Positions 45,419-57,351 of a stretch of 64,000 bases of DNA are shown here, in pieces; within the stretch, counting starts at the first letter, position 1; each line of letters starts with the position of its first letter. The DNA is from Neonectria sp. B-13 (taxonomy: Eukaryota; Ascomycota; Sordariomycetes; Hypocreales; Nectriaceae). The DNA is taken from positions 232,633-296,632 of the forward strand of contig NOKP01000039.1 in NCBI GenBank assembly GCA_002682825.1, given 5' to 3'. The position numbers were made by a program, and so were the translations under genes. The notes beneath the pieces are model-generated. The model was not told the origin of the DNA, made no database searches, and was given only the letters and a program-made list of their open reading frames with translations.

Positions 45419-48381
45419 TCAGTTCGGGGACAGCACAACTCCCTCGTATTGCCGGCTCTTGATGTTCTCTAACGTCTGGTGGAAGTGTTTTCGGCTACTC
45501 TCAACCGATGCAGAGTCTTGCTGGTTACCCGCTAGGTTCGAATGAATGAGCTCAATAAGGCCGTTGAGGTACTTGATTGTCACCTGGAGAGCATGTTAGC
45601 GGTCGAACAACGGTCATCTGCGCATCGGGTATGCTTACTGATTCGTTCTGCTGATCAAAGTAGTAGACGTATCGGTCCAGAATCTCCACAAAGAGCTCAA
45701 TTGACGCCGCCGTTTCCATGCACGAGTCTGCCACGCGGAGGGCTCGTTGCAGGCACTCCAGCACCCGCTTACCATCACGGTAAAGCTGCACTCTGTTAGC
45801 CTCAATGTCTCCAGTTTGTCATGTCTCACATACCTCGGTCTCTTCCGACTCTCCATTAGAAGTACTGGGAGTTGCCCACCACAGATGACTGGCCAGATAA
45901 ACGGCCCGACACTGATCAGGCTTGCGCAGGAGCTTGCTTCCATGCTGCGCGCACTTAGTGATCAGAGTATCGTAGTTCTCTTTGCCAAAGTTTCGAGTCT
46001 GGTGGAGGGCGGTTGCAATCACGCAGACTGCCTGGAATTGCGCCTTCGAGTCTGACACAGCTTCCTCGTAGACGGTAAAAGCCTGTGCAAAGAATTCATA
46101 CGCTACCTCCTCGAAGCCAGTCATGTCAGCCGTTTGGCCTGCAGAACAGAATAGCCGCAGCACCATCTCCGCCGCACCCGCCCCGTTGACCCTCGTGTAC
46201 AGGGTGCTTAGTGCCGAGTGCATAAACTTGAACAACGCGTTACTCTGCGTCTCCCAGTTGTCATCGTAGTGTTCTCGATGCTTAAATTTCTTGGCCAGCT
46301 TCATACATGCCGTCATCAGAGGCGGCGTGGTCGTGCGAATGCGCTCGTTGCCTTCCGAGTAGGCTTTCCGTGTCATCTGGAGCAGTTTGAACTGGGTATC
46401 GTTATCATCGGCTTGTAGCAGGTGCACGATTCGTGCAAGCCATCCTTGTTCCTCCATCGTTTCGTCCGTCTCCACAGCCCGCCTTTGGGCAACGCCGGGA
46501 TATCCTTGAGGAGTCTGGGTTCCCTCTTTGATGAGAACCTTCAGTACCTCGAGCACGTTCTCGAGCTGATTCGTTGTCGAAATCTTGACTTGGTCCTTGA
46601 GAAGGGCTCTGGTGACGGCACCAGCCACAGCTCGGCGAGTGGGATAGGATTGCGATTGAACTAGGGGGACGTAGGTCGGGAGAGAAAGCGCGGTGAAGAT
46701 CGAGACATATCGGTCCAGAGGGGCTTGCAGTAGTGCTAGCAAGCTCTGCTGGGCGGGAGGGGAGTGGAGGTCCGCATTGTTCATGTTCTCCTGAACCTTG
46801 GTTGTCGTGTAAGCGAAGATTTGGTCCACATAGTCGAGCCTGTCGGGATAGATGTTGAGGGCGAGATTGCAAAGCGAAACCAGGAGCGCCACGATGTCCG
46901 GCACAGGAAGGTGTTGTGCCTCAACCAAGTTCTTGACCTGTGCAAAGAACACTTCGTAGAGCTGGACGTTGTCCGTTATCGAGTCCTGGCCACCATTGAC
47001 AGCAGTCGTATCTGTCTCTGCAATTGAAGGCGCAGCGTCTCCTGCAAGCGTGCTGGCGTCATCGGTAACGCTTTCAGCTCCAGACTCGGCCTCGCTGTCA
47101 GCGTCGGCCTCTTCCTCGGCCTTGTCCTCAGTTTTGTCTGTAGGCTTAGTCTTGTCCTCGCTGTCGGCATCGGCGTCGGATTGCTCGCCATTTGCATCAG
47201 CATCGGCATCGGCATCGGTATCGGCATCGACAGGCTTGTCTGTTGCAGCGTCGTTGGGTTTCGGTGCCGATGGCGCAGGTTCCACCGGCGTCTCCTTTTG
47301 CAACTTGACTTTTTCTAGCAATTGTGCCAACGCCTCAGCTTCAACCTTGGCTTTGTTACCGTCCTTGTCGTTAGGGCCATCTCGTTCGGCATACTCGGAC
47401 AATCGGTCCATCAATCCAATGACGATTGACTTGACATTGACATGTGGGTTAAGCCGTGAAACAGCACCTAGGAACTGGTCTAGGGTGTGGAGGTGAAATT
47501 CGTCGGGAAAGACCTGGGTAATGACCTCGAGGAGGTACTCCTGGGCGAGAACATCTCGGCATTGCACCACCTGCTCCAAGAGCGGCGCTAGAATGCCAGA
47601 CTTGTAGGTCTCAAGATCAACTAGTTGACTTAGGCGAACAATGTTGCTTCCCACGAGCAGCTGCAGCTCCTTTCGTTCCCGAACCCGCTGCTCCCTCTCC
47701 CTCGAGTGACCCTGGTGCTGTAATCGGACCCAGAGCTTATTCATTTCGACAAAGTTGGTGAGGACAAAGTTGATGGAATCGCTGAGGTTGCCTTCGGGAC
47801 CGTCGCCGTCGCCGGTCGGCAGGTAGTCTCTAGCTTGGCCGGACAGGTAGTATCGGAGGAAGAGGCCGCGGATGGGGTGTTGGACACCTCGGCTCATATC
47901 CATCATGTCTTTCATAAGCTCCTTGACCGGGGCATCCGCAACGGACATGTAAGCCGTGCCCACGGTGATCATGAGGTACAGTCGTGGGATGATGTTGCCG
48001 GCATACTGGACCAGTTCGTAGAGGTCGGCGAGGTGGTTGACAGGGTGGTTCTCGCGGAGGTGGACGGAAAGGTAGCGCAGTGCATCAAATACGGCCATGT
48101 AAAGCTCGTAATACTGTTTTGGACCAAGACTGCTTGTGCGAAGCTCCGAGACGAGGGTCGAGCTGTGTGGTTCAAGGGGTTATGATGTCAGCCTCGGTGG
48201 CTGGTGGACGCTGGAAAGAAATAGGAGACGGTTCGTAGCCGACTTACCAGCATTTGAGGGCATCCATGAGTTTTCCTGGCGTGTCAAGGCATTTGCGCAT
48301 GAGCGAGGTCTGCTGCCGGACCGCAACCAAGGCATCCTCAAGGAGGCGTGCCTGGTCTTCTGGAGGAGCTGGCGTGGCCAT
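45419..48381 (-). CDS. vps35: Retromer subunit VPS35
   Basis: Four exons (48381..48248, 48162..45834, 45785..45639, 45583..45419) give 924 residues. Vps35 is the long alpha-solenoid core of retromer, which with Vps26 and Vps29 retrieves cargo such as the Vps10 receptor from endosomes to the Golgi. The invariant PRLYLM motif that binds Vps26 is at 104-109. The C terminus ([20 protein letters not shown] and the following helices), which binds Vps29, is supplied by the last two exons. A low-complexity acidic insertion of about 105 residues (337-442, Asp-Ala and Glu/Lys runs) lies in the middle of the solenoid, encoded partly by GCATCG hexamer repeats. It makes the protein long for the family. 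All junction phases agree. Confidence 0.97.
47194..47229. repeat. Hexamer repeat (GCATCG)n in VPS35
   Basis: Six near-identical GCATCG units encode the alternating Asp-Ala run of the VPS35 insertion on the minus strand. Confidence 0.85.
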
Positions 48382-49142
48382 CTTGTCGAGCTATGGGCGA
48401 TTGTAGCGAGTAGCGGGGTAGCTTGGGACAGGTTCGGAAGAGCCAGGCTCCTATCGAGAGGTCGACATGCGACGATTTTCAGTCGGCGATGGCGTTGATG
48501 GTGGCGGCGGAATCGAGTTGTAGCTGCGGAGGAGCCGGGTGCTGTCGTTCGAGAGAGATGCGCGCAGATGAGGCGCAGGGTGACGACGATACGTAGTGCG
48601 TAGGTAATGGGGGAGGCTGAGAGATAATGGGTCTGCCTAGCTCCAACTGCGGACAGTGCTGTACGTAAGGTAGCAGCGCTTCACATTAGCACTGCGAAGT
48701 ACCTACAGAGCCCGTTTTAGGCGGCGCTAGGCGGCAGGAGCTCTTCGCTCTGGCCACCTTCTGTAGTGACCTTTCAGGTGGAGGTAACGGGTGATGTAAC
48801 ATCACGTGAGTGACAGTTTTACGTGCCTGAGAAAGTGGGAACTGGACGAACACCCGGGCCTGAGGGCCTGAGGCTCGTTGATTCAAGCGACGGGAAACAG
48901 GAGATCTTGAGGGAGGAGAGATTCAACTTGTTAGACTGCATACCTATTCTTAGGTAAGTCACATATAGATACGCGGCGGTCCTGATCTATGCTTCCAATT
49001 GCTTCTTCTTCGCCTTCTTCATCATTATTCATTCTTTCATTCATGGACTATCGTCAAAAACGCTATGTGACCGATGACACCTAATGCTACAACCCAAGAC
49101 AAAAGACCAACTTGCAAAACAGCAATGCAGTATCCTCACCGC
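48382..49142. other. Intergenic region upstream of VPS35
   Basis: This is the VPS35 promoter and the 3' region of the next minus-strand gene. No gene is seen. Confidence 0.5.
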
Positions 49143-49997
49143 TTAGCTCGTTATGCACCCGCCCCGACAATTTTTTCGTCCAAACGTCCCGATACCACAA
49201 TACGTCCCTTTTCCAACCCGCGCAGGAATCCGCAGATCGTCTCGAAGGAAATCCACTAATGACGTCTCAATCGATGCCGAAAATGCGGCCAAAACCAGCA
49301 TCATGTTAGACTCTGGATCTGGCAGGTAGTGAATGTCGGCCACAATCTCAACCTCCTCAATCGTCTTCACTGAAGCCAGTTCTCGCGCCCACTCTAGACT
49401 CTCATGGCGTGTTGAATATAGAAGCCGGAAGTCTGACACTGTTAGACTTTGCGGCCCGTCCCACGGTCGCCGCGGCCGGCCACCCTCAATGACGAGTGTC
49501 AATTTCCCCAACCCCGACGAGTTCCTCAGGAAGCGACAGACGGAAGCCCAATCAAGTGAATCCGGCTCGACGGTGTTGGTTGGACTACGCTTATACAGAC
49601 TCATCTCTCTGACCAAGTCTCGGGTTCGTGGCATCTTGTCATCAAGGAACGGCACCACTGCCTGAATATCCTCGCCAAAATGGAATGAATGTCTCCCATA
49701 CAAGTACTGAGTTGTCTCTTCTCTAATCTTTCTGTTGGCTTGCATAATCGAAGTATGCATCGTTCGTTCGCAGTCGCTGTCGGCGCAGTATGTGGTTTCA
49801 TATGACATCTTCGCGAAGGACCGTTCCATGATGTGGTAGCGGCTCCGCAGACTGTTGGGATCGTTTGCTTGGTGCTCCCACCTCGACTTATTCCGAATGG
49901 CGATTGTTTTGTTGCCACCGTTATGAAGCAGGTATTCATATATCAGCATGCGGATCTCTGCCGGGATCCGCATGAAGAAGGGTTGTGCCTCAGCCAT
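49143..49997 (-). CDS. 2EXR/F-box-like fungal protein of unknown role
   Basis: This is a single exon of 284 residues. The N terminus (FFMRIPAEIRMLIYEYLL, residues 7-24) is the short helical motif that opens many fungal 2EXR/DUF7730-type proteins and resembles an F-box. A RYHIMERSF segment and a conserved ANRKIREETTQYLYG block follow. That block is the usual second landmark of these families (xxNRxIxxExxxxLY). No membrane segment or enzyme motif is seen. Such genes are greatly expanded and fast-evolving in filamentous fungi, and functions are mostly unknown. An adapter role in ubiquitin ligases is only a guess from the F-box-like start. The C terminus is basic and Gly/Cys-rich. Confidence 0.8.
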   Translation of the reverse strand: MAEAQPFFMRIPAEIRMLIYEYLLHNGGNKTIAIRNKSRWEHQANDPNSLRSRYHIMERSFAKMSYETTYCADSDCERTMHTSIMQANRKIREETTQYLYGRHSFHFGEDIQAVVPFLDDKMPRTRDLVREMSLYKRSPTNTVEPDSLDWASVCRFLRNSSGLGKLTLVIEGGRPRRPWDGPQSLTVSDFRLLYSTRHESLEWARELASVKTIEEVEIVADIHYLPDPESNMMLVLAAFSASIETSLVDFLRDDLRIPARVGKGTYCGIGTFGRKNCRGGCITS

Positions 49998-52313
49998 GGC
50001 GATGCTGCGTCGTCACAGCAGCAGTGGCGTTGATGGGAACTTGGGACTTTGGAGGGGACTTCGGAGGGACACTCTTTGTTCGCTTGGATCGGCAAGTTGA
50101 TTCTCTTTTGAGGCCGAGTTATGAATGATGTGGAGGCTCGGAGTTGCCTATGACCTCGTTGTCAATGTGGTAGGATAAGTGATCTCACGTCAGAGACCTC
50201 ACGTCAGAGGCAGGCAGATTAGACACAACGAAGAGCCGAAGAGGTGTCATGGAACGGACAAAGCTAACCCGTGGCGACGACACGAGGACAATTTATAGCT
50301 ACGGGATATTCAGGGAGACGCGAGTTGGCCATACGCGGCATCGGGGTTGACCCATCAAGGTCCCCGGACCTTGACGATCAGCCTAAGTCTCGGCATGTCG
50401 AACCACGGACAACCCAATCGCGAAGTCGAAATGTCGCCCAAGTTATTTTATCGGCCGGTGATAGGTGTTGCCCCCTCCTTCCGGGTCCTCTCTCTCAACA
50501 AACCGACATGTGCGCAATCAGTCGTTTCGATTAGGTGTAGGAGGGCGATCCACACGGCACCCAAAGCGCCGGCCAGGCGCCCCCGAGCTTCGGCCCCCAT
50601 GGGTCACCTTGTTTGTGGCTGACTCGCCGGGCTTCACCGCTGACCCACGGTTGAAGTTGCGATTATCGCCGTTGCCCATATCGCAGAAGAACCTATTGCT
50701 CTGGTCTGATATGCGCTCCAGTCTTACGACGAATGGAGTCGACTCCATCTCGTGGAGTTGGCGTCCCGCTGTCTCTGTTACCCTGCGACGAAGTCTCCGC
50801 CGAAGGGATGCGCACGCCTGGTTATCCCCTGTGCTTGCTTCAACCAACCCCCACGAGCTGGGCAGGCCTCACAGCTGAGAGTGACGAGATGATGGCATTT
50901 ACACCTTCCTTTCTTTCTAGTTCTGTGTTGAGGGGCTAGCAATCATGCGAGAAGCGACTACCTCATAGGTACGCTAAGGTTGGTAGCAAGCTTTCATCAA
51001 AATGACGAAGCACGCGCTGGACCACTTGCAGTAGGGGGCGCTTCTAGCTTTTGAGTTTCGATCGCCCACACTCACCTGAACCGACTAGCTTGGGAGATTC
51101 TTACATCCTTAGCTGTCACACAGTCGCAGTGAAGGAAGATCCCGGAGGCTTGCTGTGACCCTGTGGCTCGGCACTTCCTCGCCTGCCAACTGTCGCAGTC
51201 TATGAACAAATCGACGAGGCAGGTTTGTCCATCCATTTACAGTTCAATACAGACAATAGTTTCATAGAACGCCAGGACACCTTGACATTTGGCAACCTTT
51301 GCTGCGAAAAAGGCACCGCCTGTTCGAGATGTGCTGTGCTTCTACTGGATGAACTGCGCGAGATATCTGCGAGTTACCCGTCACAAACCACTACAATATC
51401 TCTTGCTTGGGGCTCCCGATGTTGAAATCAGGGTCTTATCGGAAGCGGGCGTCCATTTATTCTTCGGGCTTGGACGCCGCCATCGTACATTAGCGCCCTT
51501 CAACTACCATTCTGTGAGGTACAAAAGCAAAATCATGGACCAGGTTTGGTATCAACACCAACACGGGATGAGTGGGGAATGAATCGACCCTCCGTCTCGT
51601 TGCATCCTTCCGGTGCTTCACGCGATTCTTCATCCTCAGGGGTTGACACAGAGGAGACCACTGAAGCTATCGTCTTGTTCAGTCGCGCAGTCACAAGCCT
51701 TTCTGGCGACTTTTGCGTGCTACTCTGCGCGCAACGCGTGGGGTGATTCCGAAAATGAATATGCAAAAAGAATCATCACACGTCCCAGTCGAGCAAGTTG
51801 CTTTTGTCAATGCGCGTCGGTAGGCAGCCGGATAGCTATGCACGTACTCAAGGTGTAGGGATCCCCTTCCTAACGCGAGTGGGGGGTCTAGTTGAGCTTC
51901 GCGCCGTCTTCCGAGACTCAGTTGAAGTTGGAATACAGTCTCGGATTTCTCCAGAATGGCACCCTCAGATCCGGGCCGATGCCTTCCCCGTGAATCTTGA
52001 AAGGCTATCCAGATACTGGTAAATCTGGGGATACAGTGGGCGTTGTACCAAACTTTTTCCAGATTTCGGCCGTACTTCGACGTGTGCTCATGACCCATCC
52101 CCTAAACGTGGGAAACGCAGCGAGGGCCATCCCTACTAGCGTCGCTGCGTGCGTGGTTGCATACGATGAGGACGCTGACCTGACCTTGACTCCTTGAGCC
52201 GCTTCGCTGACCGACTACAGCCTACTCCGTTGGACTCCATAGTCTAGAGGCTACGGGTTACAGGCGATAAGGCGCCGAGCAGGGCCTTCGCTGTGGGACT
52301 CGATCCCGAAAGA
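49998..52313. other. 2.3 kb divergent intergenic region
   Basis: This is the upstream space of both the F-box-like gene (minus) and the GNAT gene (plus). Only short frames without motifs are present. I see no gene and no clear transposon ends. Confidence 0.45.
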
Positions 52314-53063
52314 ATGCCGGGCCCGTTCTATATTCGCGACGCGGGTGCATCGCGCCACGATGCTCAGTTCATCATCGACGCATTCGACTCGGCAATCCCT
52401 CACCTCACCGCTGCAGGGAGTGCTGCCCAATGGGGAACCGAGCCGTTTTCGAAAAACCCAAGCTTCCGTCAATCGATTCGCGATGCCGTTGCACAATCGG
52501 AGAAGTTCCGAGACACGGGACAAGGTGAGCGGGTGAGGACCTTCATCGCGGAAGTCGAGCATGACGCTACCGGGACCCTGGACCATGGGCTCGCGCGGCG
52601 AGTGGATGCGCAAGGGACGACGTATGTTTCGGTTGGAGCCGTCAAGCTTCGAGATGACCACTTTGCGAGACATCTCCTGTCTTCCGAAAACCTGAAGCCC
52701 CACGTCGCGGCTGCAACAGAGGCCGGCAGTTTCGTCTTCCTGGACGTCCTCGTCTCGGATCATCGAGTCGACGAGAGACGCAAGGGAGCAGGCGTAGCGC
52801 TGGTAGACACGGTCAAGCAATACGCGATGGAACGCGAGAAGAAGACCATCTGGGTTGACTGCTGGGCGGGAGGGACTGGAAGGTTGGTCCAGTAAGTCGC
52901 AACACACGATGCCAGGATTGCCCCTAAATTTCTTCCTCTTCTGACCGTGACCGTGGGCAGATATTATCAAGACGTGGGGTTTAAGCCTGTCGATGACTTC
53001 GAGGTTCCTTTAAGGAATGGCACTATGTGGCAGGGTAAGGTCTTTCGGATGGACCTTGCATGA
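52314..53063 (+). CDS. GNAT-family N-acetyltransferase
   Basis: Two exons (52314..52891 and 52961..53063) give 226 residues. The acetyl-CoA-binding turn is RRKGAGVAL at about residues 163-171, following the central strands (FVFLDVLVSDHRV). The last exon supplies the closing YYQDVGFKPV motif that is typical of GNAT C termini. The 69-nt intron has a GTAAGT donor and splits a Gln codon after two bases, so losing the second exon would remove the family C terminus. The ATG at 52314 is the first in frame. The substrate is not readable from the sequence; small-molecule or antibiotic-type acetyltransferases have this size. Confidence 0.88.
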
Positions 53064-53221
53064 TTTGATTGGCGACTTGTCGTCGCTTGAACAACCTTGT
53101 ATATCAATTACATACAACTTACATGCTGCTTAAGGCAGTCATTCTCGAGACCAGCGCTTCACCACGCAGGTACATGGTGAGTACCTTTGAACACAGCTTG
53201 AGAACCATTATGCCCCTATAT

Positions 53222-54365
53222 TCATGTCTCCAGAGGCGCGGTGTCGACGAAAGAACCAAAGGATGCGTCTCGCCCGCCCTCAACACCAGCCTCCACCACC
53301 AGCTTCCTCAGCGCCTGCTGCTCCTCGTCGGTCAGCGTCAACGTTGACCCACCCACGTTCTCCTCCAGATACTTGATCCTCTTAGTCCCGGGGATCACAA
53401 AGATATTCTTGTTTTGCGCCAACAGCCATGCCAAAACCAGTTGGCTGGATGTGCACCCCTTACGTTTGGCCAACTCGTTACACTTCTCCACGACGATTAG
53501 GTTCTTCTTGAAGTTGTCGCCCTGGAAGCGAACCATGGTACGGCGGGCGTCGCCCTCTTCAAAATCGTCGACGGATCGGTACCGGCCTGTCAGAATACCG
53601 CGACCGAGCGGTGCGTAAGCGAAGACGGAGACGCCCAGCTCGACGCATGTGTCGAGGAGGTTGGTGCCCGATGGGCCTTCGATGTCCAGCGTCCAGGGGT
53701 TGTACTCTACCTGGACGGAGGAGATGGGGTGGACGGCGTGAGCCCGACGGAGCGTGTTGGACGAGACCTCGGAGAGACCTAGGTACTTGACCTTGCCCTC
53801 CCTATCGTGTTGTCAGTAGTCCATCCCGCTGGTGCATTCGCAACGAGGGAAACACTTACTCAACCAACTGCTTCATCGCCCCCACCGTCTTTTCGATAGG
53901 AATCTTGTCATTGGCGCGGTGCATGTAGTACAAATCGACCTGGTCGACGCCCAACCGCTTCAGACTGCGCTCAATACTCTCACGGCAATGTTCCGGCGAC
54001 GAGTCTACGATGATCTCCGCGCCCTGGACCTTGAGGCCGAACTTGGTGGCCAGGAAGATGTCGCCGCGGCGCTCGGGGTGCAGCTGGAGCCACTTGCCCA
54101 CGACGTCCTCTGAGTCACCGTAGATGTCAGCCGTGTCCCAGTTGGTGCACCCGAGCTCCCATGCGCGGTCGAGGAGCTTGAGGCGCTCTTCGTCGTTACT
54201 GGTTGGGATCGTTAGCATATTTATACTTGGATGGAGAAGGGGAGGAGAGACGGACTCGGTTGTGCCGTAGCCGATGCTCATGCCCATGAGGCCGAAGCCG
54301 ATGGCCGGAATTTGTGGGCCATTCTTTCCGAACTGGCGGAGAGGAAGTTGAGCTGGAGGAGCCAT
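53222..54365 (-). CDS. Aldo-keto reductase (yakc/AKR13-like)
   Basis: Three exons (54365..54256, 54198..53860, 53801..53222) give 342 residues. The enzyme reduces aldehydes or ketones with NADPH on a TIM barrel. The catalytic tetrad is complete: Asp58 and Tyr63 (NWDTADIYG), Lys89 (ATKFG) and His130 (YYMHRAND). The C-terminal half has the cofactor-binding LVLAWLLAQ and FVIPGTKR segments. Intron 1 is 57 nt with no in-frame stop, so unspliced RNA would only insert 19 residues. Its GTCCGT donor is ordinary at best, but a GCTAAC branch site and the [15 protein letters not shown] join support splicing. The physiological substrate is unknown. Confidence 0.93.
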
Positions 54366-55207
54366 GTTCTTGAAAGGTCAAGCGTTGATGCTTGAAGTTT
54401 TGGAGTGTTTATGATTGTGTAAGTGAGAACTTTGAAGCTGTGATGCTTCCCCTCTACTAGAATGCTTGACCTGCCCTCTTTATACCCATCGAAATAGCCT
54501 CAAGCAACCGTTGTCATCAATGAATATGTCGATTTCATCCACCAACTAGCTAAACACCTGCATACAACCTATCGCCGATTCTCACCCCGCTCCGAGCCAC
54601 CTGGACCCACCACTCCGGCCGCCTAAAACCGCTGTCTCCGGTATCGTGCATGAGGTGACTAAGCTATGTCCCTGCGTACGGGTAAGTTGGCAGTGCTAAG
54701 AGTTGATGCGGACATCGGAGTTCGGAGTTGTGCACGATCGCGAGAAATCGGTTCGTCTCGGGGATGTTGTAAAAACAGGTCGTATTTGGGAACGAAAATG
54801 CGGATCCTGGGTGTAACTTCTGATTGTTGTGCTAAGATACGATGGCACCTTAGCTTAACGCCGCCAAAAGTGCAACAACCCAAATCCCAGATTGTGAATT
54901 TCCCTAAATGGGCCATCATACACATTACCACAAGACACTAAATGTATATGTATTTATGAATAAAGTCTACTATAAAATATTTACCTGATCTTTGGGTTGT
55001 TGCACTTTTGGCGCAGTTAAGCTAAGTGCCACCGTCGTAAGACCCTGGAGCGTGAGAGCAACAAGTTATTGCTTGTACTAGGTCGATCATCATGTAACTA
55101 GGTCACTTCATCGAAACAATGGCTTGCAAAAAAGGTAACCCGCTCATTTTCATTCCTCGAGGTATCTTGCACACGATGAATCCCAGACGCTGTCCTATTC
55201 AAATCCT
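54366..55207. other. Intergenic region holding a MITE
   Basis: This lies between the start of the aldo-keto reductase and the end of DBP9, both on the minus strand. A 198-bp MITE occupies 54840-55037. No gene is seen in the rest. Confidence 0.55.
54840..55037. mobile_element. MITE with long terminal inverted repeats and TA target duplication
   Basis: The ends are inverted copies of each other over about 45 bases. The inner 22 bases match perfectly (left 54863-54884, right 54991-55012), and the outer CTTAGCTTAAC block also matches. Both ends are flanked by TA (54838-54839 and 55038-55039), the target duplication of Tc1/mariner-Fot1-type elements. The interior is AT-rich and non-coding. It sits about 470 bp upstream of the aldo-keto reductase start. 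The element class is inferred from the TA and structure. Confidence 0.8.
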
Positions 55208-57351
55208 CTATTTCGTCTTCCGCCGAGCCTTGAACGTCTTAAGCGGATCTCGTTTCCTGGCACCCGCCTTGAACCCCTTGCGCCCTTTGTGTCCTTTCAC
55301 CTTGCGGTCCTTCCTCAACGCCACGAAGCCCACGTCTGCTGCCAGCGATTTCTTGCCATCCTTGGGCAACAGGTACTCGGGGATGTGCTTGAGATGGGCC
55401 TGCTGTCTCGCTGTCCTGAGCTCTCCGTCGTGTCGGAGATGGCTCAGCTCGGTAGGGTTCTCCTCAAAGTACCTAAGCATTACAAATTAGAACAAGAAAC
55501 AATAAATTGAGAGTGTTGCATGTGAACTTACCGCTTGAGCTTGTCACTCTTGAGCAGCTCTTGCCTAAGCTCCCTTGTTCGAGCCTCTCGAATGGACACT
55601 TTGGTGACAGCACGTAGGGCATCGTTCATTCGATAGCGAAAGGGATCAACCTGCGTCATGTTGAAGTTGTAAGGCTTGACCTCTTTGCCCCGCTTGGCTT
55701 GCTGCCTTGTAATCTTGGCCATCACCTTCTCGTCCTTCTCCGCCGTAATGGTCGTCGTGGGCATGTGCTTTCGGTAGAGGTCCTTGGGGACGACAAAGGA
55801 CAGGGCCATACCAGTCTGGCCCGCTCGAGCAGTCCTTCCTATCCGATGTGTGTAGGATGAGGCGGAGGTGGGAAGATCGAAGTTGATGACTGCTGACACC
55901 TTCTTGAAATCGACACCTATTACATCCATTGTTAGCAGCTGTCTCTTTGTGAATGAATCCCATAGCAGCATGGAGGTGCATGCTCCCAAGCCTTCGAGGG
56001 GCTGAAGTACAGAAGGGTCGTTCATACCTCGTGATACACCGTACTCCTTGTCGGCCTTGGATGCCTTTGCCTTCTTCTTGGGGCGCTGGGCCTCCTTCTC
56101 AGCCGCCTCGCCTTCGCCTTCTTGCTCCTTCGCGGAGTCTTCCTTGGTCTCATCCGCCTTCACGTCCTCCTCCTCAACGACCTCTTCCTCGTCCCCTAGC
56201 ATCCCGTTTTTCTCATCCGCGGCGATGATGATGTCGTACACGTTCCGGTTGAACTCCTCAACAACATGCACTCTCGAGTTGAGGGGCAATTCCGAGTTCA
56301 GGATACAGCTTCTGATGCCGAATTGCTCGAAAAAGAGTTTCAGTCGGTAACACCGGTCGATGTCGCTGACGAAGATGATGCACTTGCCCTTGATCAACTT
56401 GAGCTTGAAGATGACGTAGGCTAGAAGGAATTTCTCGTCCTCACCACACCTGTAAAATTTGTTAGTAGATGTATTATGGAAGGGTAGAGGGATCTCATGG
56501 CACATACTTGGCGACGAACTGAGTGATGCCTTCACCCTCAGCCTCCTTCTCCTTGAGGTCTAGTAAAGTCGGGTCCCGACGGAAAATGCCCTTTAGAGTG
56601 TTGACCTCGTCTGTTAATGTTGCGCTCATCATCATGATTTGGACACCCTTGGGGATTGACCGCGAGAGGTTCTCAAGATCCTCATTGTAGCCGTACGAGA
56701 GGACCAGGTCGGCCTCGTCCAGAACCAAATGCGTCAGCTTTTCAAGAGAGAGGGCAGACGAGTTGATGTTGTGCCACGCCGTTGAGGGAGTCGCAATGAC
56801 GATGTCGGGAGAGTTGGAGAGGAGGGCCCGCTGGACAGCGCTGGAGACCTTGTCGGTCAACTTTGCGGTTCGGATATCCTTTGCGCAGAAAGAGGAGAAT
56901 AGTTCGATGGCCTTGAAAACCTGGTCGGCAAGCTCGCGAGTAGGAACGAGGATAAGGGCGGCAGTGAAAGCGGAAGAGTCGGTCTGGTGTCTTGGGTTAG
57001 CAAGTTGGAAAACTCGAGCTAGAGACGAAGTCATGGACTCACGGTCTTGCGCTTGAGAATGCTCGACAGCAGAGGGAGGACGTAGGCGGCCGTCTTGCCG
57101 GAGCCACAGTCGGCCTTGGCTAGAACATCCTGGCCGTTGAGAGCGAGAGGAATTGCCTTGCGCTGGACGAGAGTGGGCTTTGCGAACTTCTGCTGGGCAA
57201 TGGCCTGGAGCAATCGGGGATCGAGGCCGAGTTCGACGAAGGAAGTCTCTTCCTCGGGCTTGGCAGATTTCGTGGACTTGTCGGACTTGACGACCTCGGT
57301 ATTCTTTGGGGGCTCGTCGCCCTGATCGCGCTTTCGTTTTTCAGCCACCAT
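55208..57351 (-). CDS. dbp9: DEAD-box RNA helicase DBP9 (60S ribosome biogenesis)
   Basis: Five exons (57351..57043, 56983..56508, 56449..56028, 55916..55532, 55472..55208) give 618 residues. Dbp9 is a nucleolar ATP-dependent helicase needed for 27S pre-rRNA processing. Motifs are in order: Q region around 56-64, Walker A ADCGSGKT (80-87), VPTREL, DEAD (192-195), SAT (223-225), and in the second lobe [10 protein letters not shown]. The acidic and Lys-rich insertion between motifs IV and V, and the basic [12 protein letters not shown] tail, are typical of Dbp9. Intron 3 (111 nt) has no in-frame stop, so the uncut sequence reads through. Splicing is supported because it restores [15 protein letters not shown], which matches the family. 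Confidence 0.96.
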
